64,000 nt of DNA from Isotricha intestinalis (GCA_023807065.1 JAJJLU010000343.1:1-64000); one strand, 5' to 3'. Shown: positions 10,401 to 19,459, counted from the first letter of the stretch. Numbers and translations: made by a program. Notes: generated by a model from the letters alone, not told the origin.

Positions 10401-11684
10401 AAAATTCAAAAAAAAAGTGTATTTAATATGCAACAAATAAAAAAATTAATGGCTAAAGTCATGAAAATTTTTTATAGTACTAATGGAATAAGTAAAAGAA
10501 GTGATAAATCGAGTGCAACATCTAAATCAATTGATGATGATTTAGAGTCAATTCCTTCAATTTCAGATTATGATGAACAAGGCATTAAAAACAAATATAA
10601 ATCAAAAGATGAAATTAAAAATTTAAAAACAATTAAAGAGGCAACAGTTATAGAAGATTCTGAAAATTCTAGTTCATTAAGTAAATATGGTAGTAAATAT
10701 GATTCAAAGTCAGGAAAAAGTTCAGTTTTAGAATATGCAGTTACTAAAAAAATAAATAGTGTATTTGACACTGATTCAAGTAATTATAATGATAAAATGT
10801 CAATAAGAGATCGTGGTACTGTTAAAATGGAAAATAACTCAAACAGAAATATTGAATTTTCTGAAGTTTATTCTGAAGAAGAAATGACTAAAAAATATGT
10901 GACAGGTAAAACAGAATTAACACCATATAAACCTGAAGAAATTAATAAAGAAATTTATCCTGATGAAGATAATTATTTTATGAAATTTAATGATAATTCT
11001 GATTTATTATACAAAAAAATTATAAATAATTATCCAAATAATTTGATTAATCCTAATAATTTAAACAATAATTTAAACATATCAATTTGTTCAACAGAAA
11101 TTTCTTTTTCTATTTCAAGTAAATATGAAAATATAGATGAATTAAGTGATTATAAATATTCTAAAACTCCAAAATTAAGAAAAAAAATTAAAACTATATT
11201 AAAAGATTTTGAAAATGAAAATGAAAATGAATTTGAATTTAGTAAATATAAATCTAATAAAATTAATCATAAGAAAACAAATATATCAGCAAATTCTATA
11301 TTTACTCGATTAAAAAAAACAGAAGTGAAAAAAACTAATTCAAATGGATTGAAAAAAAAAAAAAAAACACATAAAAAAACAGTAAAAATATCATCTGATA
11401 ATGTTCTTACTTTAACAGAAATTAAAAAAAATCCTAATATAAATGTTTTAGATGTTATAAATCATAATTTAGAAAAAAATACACCTAATCAAAACAGTTT
11501 AAAAAATAATGCAACGATGTCATTTACTCAATTATTGCAAAATTTTATAGATAAAGAAAATTTAGAAAATTATAAAGAATTAAAAGATGAAAAAGAAGAA
11601 CTAAATAAAAAACTACAAAGATTAAGAACAGCAAAAACTCAAAATAGATCATTAAAAAATCAAAATAATGATGATTCAAGTTGA
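7464..11684 (+). CDS. Voltage-gated K+ channel with cyclic-nucleotide-binding domain, copy 2
   Basis: A 1406-residue tandem paralogue of the gene at 2751-6791 with the same order of parts: a long basic, Ser/Asn/Lys-rich N-terminal tail (about residues 1-465), S1-S6, filter TTVGYGD (GYGD at 694-697), C-linker, CNBD with the FGDVLML and RSPLSAIVKS strands, and a disordered C-terminal tail ending in a TGA stop. S4 has both Arg and Lys (FRLVKIIRL), closer to a classical voltage sensor than copy 1. N- and C-terminal tails and S1-S4 have diverged clearly from copy 1 (yet MRKTRSLYKDD matches MKKARSLYKED at the very start), whereas pore-to-CNBD is almost unchanged. Whether the CNBD still binds cAMP or cGMP is doubtful, since the phosphate-binding loop is not the usual form. 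The start is the first ATG, preceded by an A-rich leader. Confidence 0.92.
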   Translation: MRKTRSLYKDDVAFDLIQKTKRSSGVYKVNINYADEYTSQRDLNDSKISVADLYLTGLVKEIKETIVNFDDDIFSELQADNNKKPTKDLKIKNFEFKTKNTLKKNPTLASNRSKKSHRNKNQKSSRSKNRHYSSKSNKNGSVSYRSQKSHKSTKDNKNNNMNLMVLNNKKSSNLSNSKRNSSHSNKIKGNYSDNKSKMKRNLSATKDLIMKKEAEKKKKIENEQKENLTLVGFNHMNSLNSYSFSKKSSFKPKEIKRFSYYMNPTQKFLSPFRTSTATTLKKQKSVRFKVNNIKKTYTGMKQKRNNIQIRRWSETSNRRKSNRENNLFSFFQRPEFFEESFPRKTQSNDVLVYNQNDDNEQLFKLTQLSNKNILQLNEITQDLKKSFVLSSRNVNFKMSDLNKKSFLYDHEDSFEESIKSNEKDEEKEKENELSKRDKEKNYRELQRKGVVYDSLDEYNDDDISTFFIHPDSKYLLYLDGAVTFCVFYHLIYLPYFLGYNEMYCRTGNFITLNTILEFIIDIIYFIDFIIHFFIGYYNDDDILKTELSHIIIHNLKTWFIVDLMGIIPFKTLFYILDTKCKDIHFISSYQYNKEYYYLFICFRLVKIIRLNGNKFLEYLEERLDKYEHYNNYLYFYLGSLIFCITIHVVTCILIFLGKNDYPSWIVKFGFEEYNFGQLYFLGIYYIITTVTTVGYGDLTCVTPNEKIFGIIVEIVGIIAYSWVVSSISNYVKSKNDAEEEYFKKYKILEDIKLNYKEFSNDLFDRINRYIKTKQSNEDQEKNLIEELPITLRNTLVYSMYEPIIANFIFFKNFDNKDFIVKVIFCFKPILAIRNDILIKDGDFVDDIIFVKKGKITLELPIRITPESESPKNTNNILKSYSTKVSKGINSLKTQNSRFNNFLNNYMQDGEEESEESVEIEYQNLKLLDIRRNEHFGDVLMLSNERSPLSAIVKSRKAELFYLNKKDAIDISNDFPQIWSKIQKKSVFNMQQIKKLMAKVMKIFYSTNGISKRSDKSSATSKSIDDDLESIPSISDYDEQGIKNKYKSKDEIKNLKTIKEATVIEDSENSSSLSKYGSKYDSKSGKSSVLEYAVTKKINSVFDTDSSNYNDKMSIRDRGTVKMENNSNRNIEFSEVYSEEEMTKKYVTGKTELTPYKPEEINKEIYPDEDNYFMKFNDNSDLLYKKIINNYPNNLINPNNLNNNLNISICSTEISFSISSKYENIDELSDYKYSKTPKLRKKIKTILKDFENENENEFEFSKYKSNKINHKKTNISANSIFTRLKKTEVKKTNSNGLKKKKKTHKKTVKISSDNVLTLTEIKKNPNINVLDVINHNLEKNTPNQNSLKNNATMSFTQLLQNFIDKENLENYKELKDEKEELNKKLQRLRTAKTQNRSLKNQNNDDSS
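9383..10414 (+). repeat. Conversion tract, right copy (pore to CNBD of channel 2)
   Basis: Partner of 4466-5497. Identity is perfect over 9576-10414 and high over 9383-9575. The right edge is abrupt: the first mismatch is at 10415 (A here, C at 5498), after which the sequences quickly diverge. Confidence 0.9.
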
Positions 11685-13003
11685 TTAATAATTGAATAAA
11701 TTACTGTCAATTCAAAGAAAGTTAAGAACATAGTATCAAATAATATAAAATATAATAGTTCATTGAATTTAATAATTTCATTTATATATATATATATTCT
11801 AATCAAATACTGAAATAATACTGTAAAATTCAAATTATGTTAATTAAAAAAATAAAATAAAGTTTTGTCTTAAAAATCAAATATGATTTTCTTTTAAAAA
11901 ATAATAAATGATAATTAAATTATTTATTATGTAAATAATAAAAATTTTTTGATAAATATAAAAAATATTTATAATATTAATAAAGTATATAAAATAACAT
12001 AAATAAAAAAAATAAATATAAAATAATTAAAAAATATTAATTAGATGAAAATATATGAGAAGATAAAATAAAGAGGAAATAAGAAGGAAAAATGAAGCGA
12101 TAATAGGAGGGATATAATCAGGTGAATGTCAGTGCTCTATTTGAGGAATATTGGTGTCCCAATTTTTGGCACATTAATTGATATAATATTCTCAAATATA
12201 TTATTAAAAATATTCATCCCTAATATACCCAAATATCATACTATAAATAAATAATGCTCTATCAATCGTACCAAATATTACAGTCTCAATCCGCCTAAAG
12301 ATTTCCCTCCCTATACTCCAAATAAATATTTATTTATTATATTGTTTTTTATTGATATATTTTTGTATATTTTTTATTATTTAAATTACATTTTTATTAT
12401 TATATTTTCCCAATTTCCACACCTATCAAATATCAAATTATTAATCAAAATCTTTCAAATTATGTTTATTCAAATCCAAAAATTAATCCAGCAGAGTTTT
12501 GATTACTCCAATATCTCCTAATATATTTTTATCCTAAAAAGATGCTAATAGAAATAATCTAATCTATAATCAAATAAATTAAAAACAAATGAGCCTACGT
12601 CCCTTTTCCTATTGACTCACTCCTTTTCAAATCTCTTCTCAATCATCTAATAATGCTTAATTAAAAACTTTTTTCCAAATCTTAATGTTCTTTATTTCAC
12701 AAAAATTTTAACATTAAATATCATTTTACTATAATAATCTAAAAATTAGTTTTAGATTAGTCTAATTTAAAAAATTCCGGTTATTTGAAAATTTTCTATT
12801 CACTTAATTTTATAATTTAGAAATTAGGATTATTCGTAAAATTTTAAAAATTGAATTGGCTCAATAATAAATTGATTTCGGTTTATTCGTATTCGGACTA
12901 TTATGTAAATTATGGTATTTTAATTATATTAAATGTTAATTGTTTTAAATAATATTTTATATTAAACAATTTCATATTAATAAATTTAATTTTTTATTAT
13001 AAT
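11685..13003. other. Long intergenic region with an atypical composition island
   Basis: About 1.3 kb between the end of channel 2 and the end of the ubinuclein-like gene. The outer parts are plain AT. Between roughly 12040 and 12960 the sequence is richer in G and C and strand-asymmetric: purine-rich on the + strand at 12050-12125, pyrimidine-rich at 12280-12660. Small hairpins occur, e.g. TGTCCCAA/TTGGCACA around 12157-12176 (one mismatch) and a 7-bp stem near 12745-12770. Every frame has many stops. I could not match it to tRNA, 5S, U6 or SRP RNA. It might be an unknown RNA gene, a decayed element or sequence of other origin. Confidence 0.4.
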
Positions 13004-14752
13004 TTATTTTTCTTCTTTAATTTCATTTGTTGTTATATTTAAGTTTTGATTTTCTTTTTGAATTCTATTTTCCAAAGAAAAATTTTCAGTGGTTAAATTA
13101 GTAAATTCATTATTTTGAACATTTTTTTTTTCAGGAAAATCATCAGGTTCATAATTTTTATAATAAAATTTATGGCTTAAAATGGGAGTAAGTTGTACTT
13201 TATATCCTAAAACATTTTCATTTATAATTTTAGTTGGAATACTTTTTATTTCTATTTTAACATCATTTTCATCTTCTTTTTTAGGACTTTTAACATTTTG
13301 TTTTTTTTTATTTTGTTGTTGAATATTTGGTTTATTTTTAGTATTAATATTTTTATTTTGTTCTTGATAATATAAAAATCTTTCAATACCTAAAATAGGA
13401 TGATTTAAATCAGTTAAATTTTCTTCATATTCAATCGAATCAAAATTTTTTTTAATAAAATCAACAATATTATCAATGGAATATTTAATTCTATTTTTTT
13501 CAAAACTTTCTTTTATTTTACTTGATATTTTAGTTAAATATTCATTATTTCTTTCTCTAACTCCAGAAATATATTTATTAATTATTTCATAAATATTATC
13601 TAATTTATCCATTTGAGCTCCAATATATTCATTATGTAATTGTCTGAAAACAATTATTTTTTGAATTAATATTGAAAATTTTGAATATATTTCAGAATTA
13701 GATTCAAAAGTTTCTTTTAAATTAGTAAAATCAGAAATATCATTTTCATATAAACTTGTACAGAATTGATTTAATAATTTAGAAAAAGTGGAAAAAGTAC
13801 CTTCAATTTTACTTTTAAAAACTTCATAATTAAATAATATTTCAAATTCTTTTTCATCCATTTTTAATTTTTGTGAAAAAACTTTGATAATTTCAATTTT
13901 ATTATTTCCATCAATGTTTTTTAATTGAGGAATACTTTTTTTAATAAATATTTCTTTTTCATTATCTTTATCAGGTATTCCTTTCCCACTTTCACAATAA
14001 TCTTTCATTAATTGATTATACATTCTTTCAATGCTTTCTCTATCTGCATTTTCACTTAAAGATGTTATTCCTTCTCCAAATTTTCTTTTTTTTATTTTCT
14101 TATTTAATTCTTCTTCCATTTCAGGACTTATTCCTTCAAAATGTGTATTTGTAGATATTAAATTTTGATATGTTTCATTTTCATTTTCATTATTATTATT
14201 CTTTTTTTTTTTGAAATTTTTTTTTATTTTTTTCTTATTTCTATTTAAATTCTTTATAATCATTTCTTCAGTATAATTTCCAGGTAATAAATTTAATTTC
14301 GAAGTTTGATCATTTAAATCACCATTAAAAGCATCTTCATCATCAATGAATGAATCATTTTGATCATAATAATTAATTTCATTTGGATTTCTTTCATTAT
14401 TATCTTTATCTTTCATATCTTCTTCAGTTAAATGTTTTGCTATTTCTTTTATTGGTGCTAATTGACCATGTTTTTCTAATCTATATGTTAGTTGATTCAT
14501 GAATGTGTCATATTTGTAATATTTTTTATTTTTTTCTTCCATCTTTTTTTTTAAGAATGAAAAATTTAAACCAAAAGGTTTTAATAGAGAAGAATATTCT
14601 ATTTGCCAATATAATATTTGAGGATCATATAATTTTTCTTTTATTAATAATTTAGAATAGTCAAATAAAAATTCATAGGATGATCCTTCTTTTATATTTG
14701 AATAAGTTATTATTATTGCAGATGTTACTTCGTTTAATGGATCTTCTTTCAT
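13004..14752 (-). CDS. Ubinuclein/HPC2-like subunit of the HIRA histone-chaperone complex
   Basis: A 582-residue protein. Residues 128-140 (YYDQNDSFIDDED) match the core of the Hpc2-related domain of ubinuclein/HPC2 (YD..D.FIDD.E), the segment that contacts HIRA in replication-independent deposition of histone H3.3. It sits after an ~110-residue N-terminal region and is followed by a basic low-complexity stretch (Lys/Asn runs about 170-195), then a mostly helical middle region (FGEGITSLSENADRESIERMY and on) that would correspond to the ubinuclein middle domain. The role in nucleosome assembly is family knowledge; membership rests mainly on the short acidic motif, so it is a good but not certain call. 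It is divergently arranged with the next gene, with about 105 bp between starts. In ciliates such a subunit could act in vegetative chromatin or in nuclear development; nothing here decides that. Confidence 0.6.
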   Translation of the reverse strand: MKEDPLNEVTSAIIITYSNIKEGSSYEFLFDYSKLLIKEKLYDPQILYWQIEYSSLLKPFGLNFSFLKKKMEEKNKKYYKYDTFMNQLTYRLEKHGQLAPIKEIAKHLTEEDMKDKDNNERNPNEINYYDQNDSFIDDEDAFNGDLNDQTSKLNLLPGNYTEEMIIKNLNRNKKKIKKNFKKKKNNNNENENETYQNLISTNTHFEGISPEMEEELNKKIKKRKFGEGITSLSENADRESIERMYNQLMKDYCESGKGIPDKDNEKEIFIKKSIPQLKNIDGNNKIEIIKVFSQKLKMDEKEFEILFNYEVFKSKIEGTFSTFSKLLNQFCTSLYENDISDFTNLKETFESNSEIYSKFSILIQKIIVFRQLHNEYIGAQMDKLDNIYEIINKYISGVRERNNEYLTKISSKIKESFEKNRIKYSIDNIVDFIKKNFDSIEYEENLTDLNHPILGIERFLYYQEQNKNINTKNKPNIQQQNKKKQNVKSPKKEDENDVKIEIKSIPTKIINENVLGYKVQLTPILSHKFYYKNYEPDDFPEKKNVQNNEFTNLTTENFSLENRIQKENQNLNITTNEIKEEK

Positions 14753-14858
14753 TTTATTATTTTTTTTTATCGGAGGTTTATTTTTTTTTTGAGAACAATT
14801 TATTAAGTATTTTTTTTAATTTATTATTTTTAATTGTTTTAATTATAAATTTTTAACA

Positions 14859-16250
14859 ACGAGGAATAATTCAACACAAAAGTATTTAGAAAGTCAAGAA
14901 TTTGAAAAAAGAAGACTAAGATTATTTGCTGATATAAAATTAATTGAAAAAAGAAAGAAAGATAATGAAAAATATAATGATAAACAATTTAAAAAAATTT
15001 ATTCTAATTTTAATTTACAAGAACCAGGGGATTTTTGGGATGATCTTCCTTTTAGTAAAAGAATAAAAAATAAAGGGAAAATAGATTTTGATAAATTGAC
15101 ATATTATTTAAATAATTTACCAAATAATATAATTAATACAACAAAATTAGAAAATAAACAATTTATAAAAAGTCATGAAATAAGTTTAAAAGAAAATTTT
15201 GGAAATATAAAAAATATAAAATATGTTAAACCAAAAATATATAAAACTAATCAAAATAAAACCAATAGAAGTGAAAGTAATAAAAGCATTAAAAAAAAAA
15301 AAATAAATGATAATAAATTAATAAATACTCAAAGAACTCAAAAAGTAAATTTAACAAAAAAAAATTACAATAATAATCCAATATTGATTAACAATAAAAA
15401 GAAAACAAATTATTTAAAAAATTATTTCTTAAATCAAAATATAAAAAATAAAATAATAAAATCTAATTCATTGAAAAAAACTAATAAAAAAAAGAATAAT
15501 AATTCTTCCGAAAGAATTATAAATAGTATAACAATAAAATTAACAAAATTATATGATAAAAATATTCCAAAAACAAGAAATAATTCATTATCTAAAAATG
15601 ATATAAATATTTTATTTTCACCTTCTTTAAATCAAAATTCATTAAAAATTGCAGAAAAATTAGAACCAAGTTTTGAAAGATTGACAAAAAAAAAACAATA
15701 TCAAACTTTTTCACAAAGTTTTATTCCTGAAGAAAAAATAAAAAATATGAAAAAATTAAATGATTCGAATTATAAAAATGAAGAAAATAATAATAATACT
15801 ATTAAAAAAAATAAATTTAACAAAACTTATTCTACTCCAATTTTTGAACAACAAATGGAATGGAAAGCAAGAATCAATTTAAAAATAAAAAATGAACAAT
15901 TAAAAAATGAATTAAATGAAATTAAAGATTGTTCTTTTACTCCTCGAATTTCCCAAATAAAAGATTTAAAAAAATCAAATAATAATTATTTAGATTATAA
16001 TCATGATTATATTATAAAAAGAAGAGAAAGAATTAATTCTAAAAAAAAATTAGAAGATGAAGAAAATATAAAAAGAATTAAACCTTTAATTTTAACTATG
16101 AGAGCTTATGAAAAAAATGAAGGATGGATTTATCCTGATAATAATAATTTATATAAAAAAGATATTTATCAGAAATTAAAAAATCAAAATAAAATTCAAG
16201 AAAATAATAAAGATAGTTTTGAAAAAATTGTAAGTGGAATTTTTTCTTAA
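14859..16250 (+). CDS. Basic Asn/Lys-rich protein with a non-ATG (ACG) start
   Basis: The frame is open from about 14818 to TAA 16250, but there is no in-frame ATG near its beginning; the first in-frame ATG is far inside. The coding look begins at ACG 14859 (ACG AGG AAT AAT ..., giving TRNNSTQKYLESQEFEKRRL), which sits in an A-rich context (TTTTTAACA before it) as expected of a start codon; this gives 463 residues. The protein is basic and low in complexity, with a more conserved-looking N-terminus (EPGDFWDDLPFSKR near residue 55) and a motif near the C-terminus (MEWKARINLKIKNEQL..., EIKDCSFTPRI), a C-S/T-F-x-P-x-I pattern often seen in ciliate and axonemal coiled-coil proteins. Function unknown. 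ACG may be near-cognate initiation, a mutated start, or a base error. It is divergent from the ubinuclein-like gene. Confidence 0.6.
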   Translation, partial: TRNNSTQKYLESQEFEKRRLRLFADIKLIEKRKKDNEKYNDKQFKKIYSNFNLQEPGDFWDDLPFSKRIKNKGKIDFDKLTYYLNNLPNNIINTTKLENKQFIKSHEISLKENFGNIKNIKYVKPKIYKTNQNKTNRSESNKSIKKKKINDNKLINTQRTQKVNLTKKNYNNNPILINNKKKTNYLKNYFLNQNIKNKIIKSNSLKKTNKKKNNNSSERIINSITIKLTKLYDKNIPKTRNNSLSKNDINILFSPSLNQNSLKIAEKLEPSFERLTKKKQYQTFSQSFIPEEKIKNMKKLNDSNYKNEENNNNTIKKNKFNKTYSTPIFEQQMEWKARINLKIKNEQLKNELNEIKDCSFTPRISQIKDLKKSNNNYLDYNHDYIIKRRERINSKKKLEDEENIKRIKPLILTMRAYEKNEGWIYPDNNNLYKKDIYQKLKNQNKIQENNKDSFEKIVSGIFS

Positions 16251-16488
16251 TTTTTTTTTTGAAAAATAATATTTTTTTAATTAATTTAAATTGAATAATA
16301 TTAAACTTACAAAAAATAAAAAAAAATTAAATAAAAAAACAATTAAAATTTATCTCTTTAAATCAATTAAATTTTTAATCCAAAAAAAAGAAATCAAAAT
16401 TTAATATTGATTAACTAATAAATATTTAAATCAAAAACACCAAAAAAAAAAACAAAAAAAAAATATAAAAACTCTTATTTAAAAACTT

Positions 16489-17901
16489 TTATTCTTTATT
16501 TTCTAATTCGACACCATCATTAATATCATCTTTTTGAGGTTCTTTTTTTCTATATCTGAAAATAGCACAAAGAATTAAATAAAGTAAATTAATCCAAATA
16601 TAATTCATAACACATCTCATAGCCATTCTTTTATCTTTCATTTTAAAATAATCATTTAAATATCCATAAACAGAAGGAGCTAATAAATTACCTAAGAAAG
16701 TGCACATAAGACTATTAATTCCATAAGAAGCACCTTTCAATCTTCTTGGAACACAATTAAAGCTAATTCCAATTAAAATAGGCATTTGACAATTAGCTAA
16801 AACAAAGAAGGCAAAAACAGCTGCAGTGAAAGTTGCTAAAGTATTAACTTCAGGAACAATTGTTCCTGCAATACAAGTTAGAACTGAAAAGAATATACAA
16901 ACAAATATGGAACTTTTTTTTTCATATCCTCCAAATTTTTCACAGATTGCTCCTCCTAACATTGATCCTATAAATGGTCCTAATAATGATATTGTTCCAT
17001 ATGATGAAGTCTTTGCTAATTTATCTTTTATATCTAATACATTCACAAAGTAATCTCCTAACCAATAATGAATTCCCATGAAAATAAACATTATTACTGT
17101 CCTTGCTAAAACAATAAATAAGAATACTCCATCAAACATTGATATCCAATCTTGTATTGCATTACTCGATTCTTTTCCTTTTTTTACATTTTTCCTTGAT
17201 TCATCTTCTTCAAATAATGAGACTGTACCAATAACACCATTATCATAAGTTTCATCAATATGTTTATTAAAGAAAATATTAGCTGAGAAGTATTTATCAG
17301 GAATGAATAATAATATGAAATTTAAAGGTAAAATACTAAAAGCTAAAACACCGAATCCCCATTTCCATTGATGAGTACCAATAAAAGTAGTAACACTAAA
17401 ACCAAAAACAGAACCAAATGGACTTGCAGTTTGAATAAGACTCATCATCATAGTTTTTGAACTTTGAAGTCCAAATTGATCAATCCAAGTAGGGAAATAA
17501 ACATAAGTAAAAACATGTGAAACTCCTTGAATATATCTAAATATCATAACAATTAAATAATTATAAGTAAAGAAATAAATTAGGAAAGAAGAACATTTAA
17601 ATAATAAAGCAACGAAAATTAAATATTTTCTATTACATATATTTAATAATGTCATTACAATAAATGTTCCTGTCATTCTTCCTAATTGAACTATTGACCC
17701 ATATTGTCCAAATTGTGAATCATTGAAATTTAAATCTTTTTTTATATTATTTGATGATGCACTTGGAACTCCTCCATCTGAACAATTAAAAAAATGAATT
17801 AACCAAAATATTCCAAATATGAAAACACGTACACAACGTGATAAACGAACTGAGTTTTCTGGATCTTTTGATGATATTAATGTTTCTTTTTTATTTTCCA
17901 T
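16489..17901 (-). CDS. MFS transporter, spinster-like
   Basis: A 470-residue polytopic protein with about 12 membrane segments. After a short cytoplasmic N-terminus come the first helix (VFIFGIFWLIHFFNCSDGGVPS), a loop with DSQFGQYGSIVQLGRMTG corresponding to the MFS TM2 region, and the paired six-helix halves separated by a charged central loop (around residues 215-245, EEDESRKNVKKGKESSN). The second half has RRLKGASYGINSLMCTFLGNLLAP, which resembles the spinster/Spns pattern before TM11. Spinster-type MFS proteins export lipids or lysolipids from endolysosomal membranes in animals; the substrate here cannot be told. The base composition is slightly less AT-extreme than its neighbours. It converges with the ACG-start gene and is divergent from the COMMD gene. 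Confidence 0.75.
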   Translation of the reverse strand: MENKKETLISSKDPENSVRLSRCVRVFIFGIFWLIHFFNCSDGGVPSASSNNIKKDLNFNDSQFGQYGSIVQLGRMTGTFIVMTLLNICNRKYLIFVALLFKCSSFLIYFFTYNYLIVMIFRYIQGVSHVFTYVYFPTWIDQFGLQSSKTMMMSLIQTASPFGSVFGFSVTTFIGTHQWKWGFGVLAFSILPLNFILLFIPDKYFSANIFFNKHIDETYDNGVIGTVSLFEEDESRKNVKKGKESSNAIQDWISMFDGVFLFIVLARTVIMFIFMGIHYWLGDYFVNVLDIKDKLAKTSSYGTISLLGPFIGSMLGGAICEKFGGYEKKSSIFVCIFFSVLTCIAGTIVPEVNTLATFTAAVFAFFVLANCQMPILIGISFNCVPRRLKGASYGINSLMCTFLGNLLAPSVYGYLNDYFKMKDKRMAMRCVMNYIWINLLYLILCAIFRYRKKEPQKDDINDGVELENKE

Positions 17902-18347
17902 TTATTTTTTTAAATTTTATTTTATTTTTGAAAACTGGTTATATTGCCTTTTACGGGTTGTTATGTTTTTAAGGGATTTTAATTTTTCAAGTTTTTTGGA
18001 ATATTGTCTTTTAAAAAAAAAGTAATTAAAGTTAGAGATGAAAAGATTTATTTATGAGATTTTTTAAATTTATTTTGATGTAATTTAAATACATTTATTT
18101 TGATTAAGATTTTTTTAAAAAAAAAAATAAAAAGAAGTTATTATTATTATTTAATTTCATTATTAAAAATATATATTATTTAAATATATTTTCTATAAAA
18201 TATATTTAAATATATTTTGATATAATAGATTCAAAAAAGAATAGAAAAAAAGTTAATGAAAAACAATTAAATATAAGATAATCAAATTAATTTAAAAAAA
18301 GAAAAAAAATAAATATAATTCTATATTAAATTAATTCAAAACTTAAA
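17902..18347. other. Divergent promoter region, MFS and COMMD genes
   Basis: About 445 bp. The half near the MFS start (17930-18030) is T-rich with scattered GG and GGG; the rest is A/T runs. A direct repeat of TATATTTAAATATATTTT type lies around 18178-18216. No RNA gene was recognised. Confidence 0.4.
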
Positions 18348-18893
18348 ATGTCTATATCAGATTCCTTTCAAAATTTTATATATTTATTAAACAATTGCCC
18401 ATCACTAACTGAATTATCCATATTACTAAATGATTGTTTAAATCACAGAAAAATAAATAAAGAAGAAAATTACCAATTATCAATAGAATTAGTAAGATTA
18501 TTTAATGATTTAATTCCATTAATGACAGGAGAAGAAGAAAATGATTTAAAATATATAATGAAACCAATTAAAACATTTGGAATTAATAATCCGAATATTT
18601 CAAATGATATGATAGCGAATTTATTATATAAAAAAATAGATGATTTTAAAAAAAATAAATTTAATTCTAGATTTTCCTCTCTTGATTGGCAAGTTTCTGT
18701 TATAGATAAAAAAAATGGGAATGTGAATTCTAATAAAGCACAAAAATTAGAAATTGTTACTAAAATAAATTCTTTTGATATTAATACTCAAAAATTCAAA
18801 TCTAATATTATTAAAATGAATTATGATGAATTTGAAGAAATTTTAAGCAACTTTAAAAAGATTAATGAACAATTACATTTATTTAAACAATAA
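18348..18893 (+). CDS. COMM-domain (COMMD) protein
   Basis: A 181-residue protein of the usual COMMD length. The N-terminal ~100 residues are helical; from about residue 108 the sequence RFSSLDWQVSVI, followed by a basic strand (KLEIVTKINSF) and the C-terminal helix MNYDEFEEILSNFKKINEQL, gives the COMM-domain pattern (L.D.DW.V.V ... L..EL...L..I). COMMD proteins form the Commander complex with CCDC22, CCDC93 and the retriever subunits, and work in endosomal recycling of membrane cargo; that role is family knowledge. Ten such proteins exist in animals and I cannot say which one this matches. The start is the first ATG in a strong A-rich context. It converges with the small membrane-protein gene that follows. 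Confidence 0.75.
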   Translation: MSISDSFQNFIYLLNNCPSLTELSILLNDCLNHRKINKEENYQLSIELVRLFNDLIPLMTGEEENDLKYIMKPIKTFGINNPNISNDMIANLLYKKIDDFKKNKFNSRFSSLDWQVSVIDKKNGNVNSNKAQKLEIVTKINSFDINTQKFKSNIIKMNYDEFEEILSNFKKINEQLHLFKQ

Positions 18894-18961
18894 ATAAAAT
18901 TATTTCATATATAATTATAGAAAAAAAAAAGAATTTTTTTAAATTTATAAAAAAATTTAAA

Positions 18962-19459
18962 TTATTCAATTTCATTATCTTTACTATTTAATTCATCTTC
19001 CATTCTAATATTTAAAGTTCTACCATTAATTCTTCTAGATTCTTTAGATAAATTTAAATTAGTTTCAGTAGTTCTAACTTGTTTTCTATCAATTTTTTTT
19101 CTTGATAATTCAATAAATTCAATTATTCCTCCAATTCCAATTGAAAAAAGACAAAATATTACTTGAGAAATATTATGACTTGTAATAAATATTATTCCAA
19201 TAGATAAACTAATTAAACCTTGTCCTTTATTTGATTTTATTATACCTAAATTTTTTGTTATTATATTACATAAAATTTTAGGATAAATCATTTGAATTAT
19301 TAATAAAGAAAGTAATATTATTATTATTGTATTTAACATTAATTTAGATACGTTTGTATATTTAAATTCATTTTTCATTATTAAAGTAAGTAAAAAAACC
19401 AATAATTGAATTATAAAGAAAATGGAATATAAAAAGTTTTTAAATTTTAAACATTGCAT
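18962..19459 (-). CDS. Four-pass membrane protein, TVP15/COPI-associated-like
   Basis: A 165-residue protein with four predicted membrane segments (about 10-28, 42-62, 78-96 and 100-118) and a charged cytoplasmic tail of about 45 residues. The loop NKGQGLISLSIGIIFI before the third helix resembles the GRG(L/F)...LG(I/L) motif of COPI-associated/TVP15 proteins, small Golgi membrane proteins that associate with late-Golgi vesicles. The assignment rests on topology, length and this short motif; another small tetraspan family cannot be excluded. It lies 70 bp upstream of the CNBD gene on the same strand. Confidence 0.45.
   Translation of the reverse strand: MQCLKFKNFLYSIFFIIQLLVFLLTLIMKNEFKYTNVSKLMLNTIIIILLSLLIIQMIYPKILCNIITKNLGIIKSNKGQGLISLSIGIIFITSHNISQVIFCLFSIGIGGIIEFIELSRKKIDRKQVRTTETNLNLSKESRRINGRTLNIRMEDELNSKDNEIE

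Noticed and set aside
17930..18030. Small RNA gene in the G-containing patch upstream of the MFS gene
   Set aside because: GG and GGG points occur but no stable hairpin or known small-RNA motif can be drawn.
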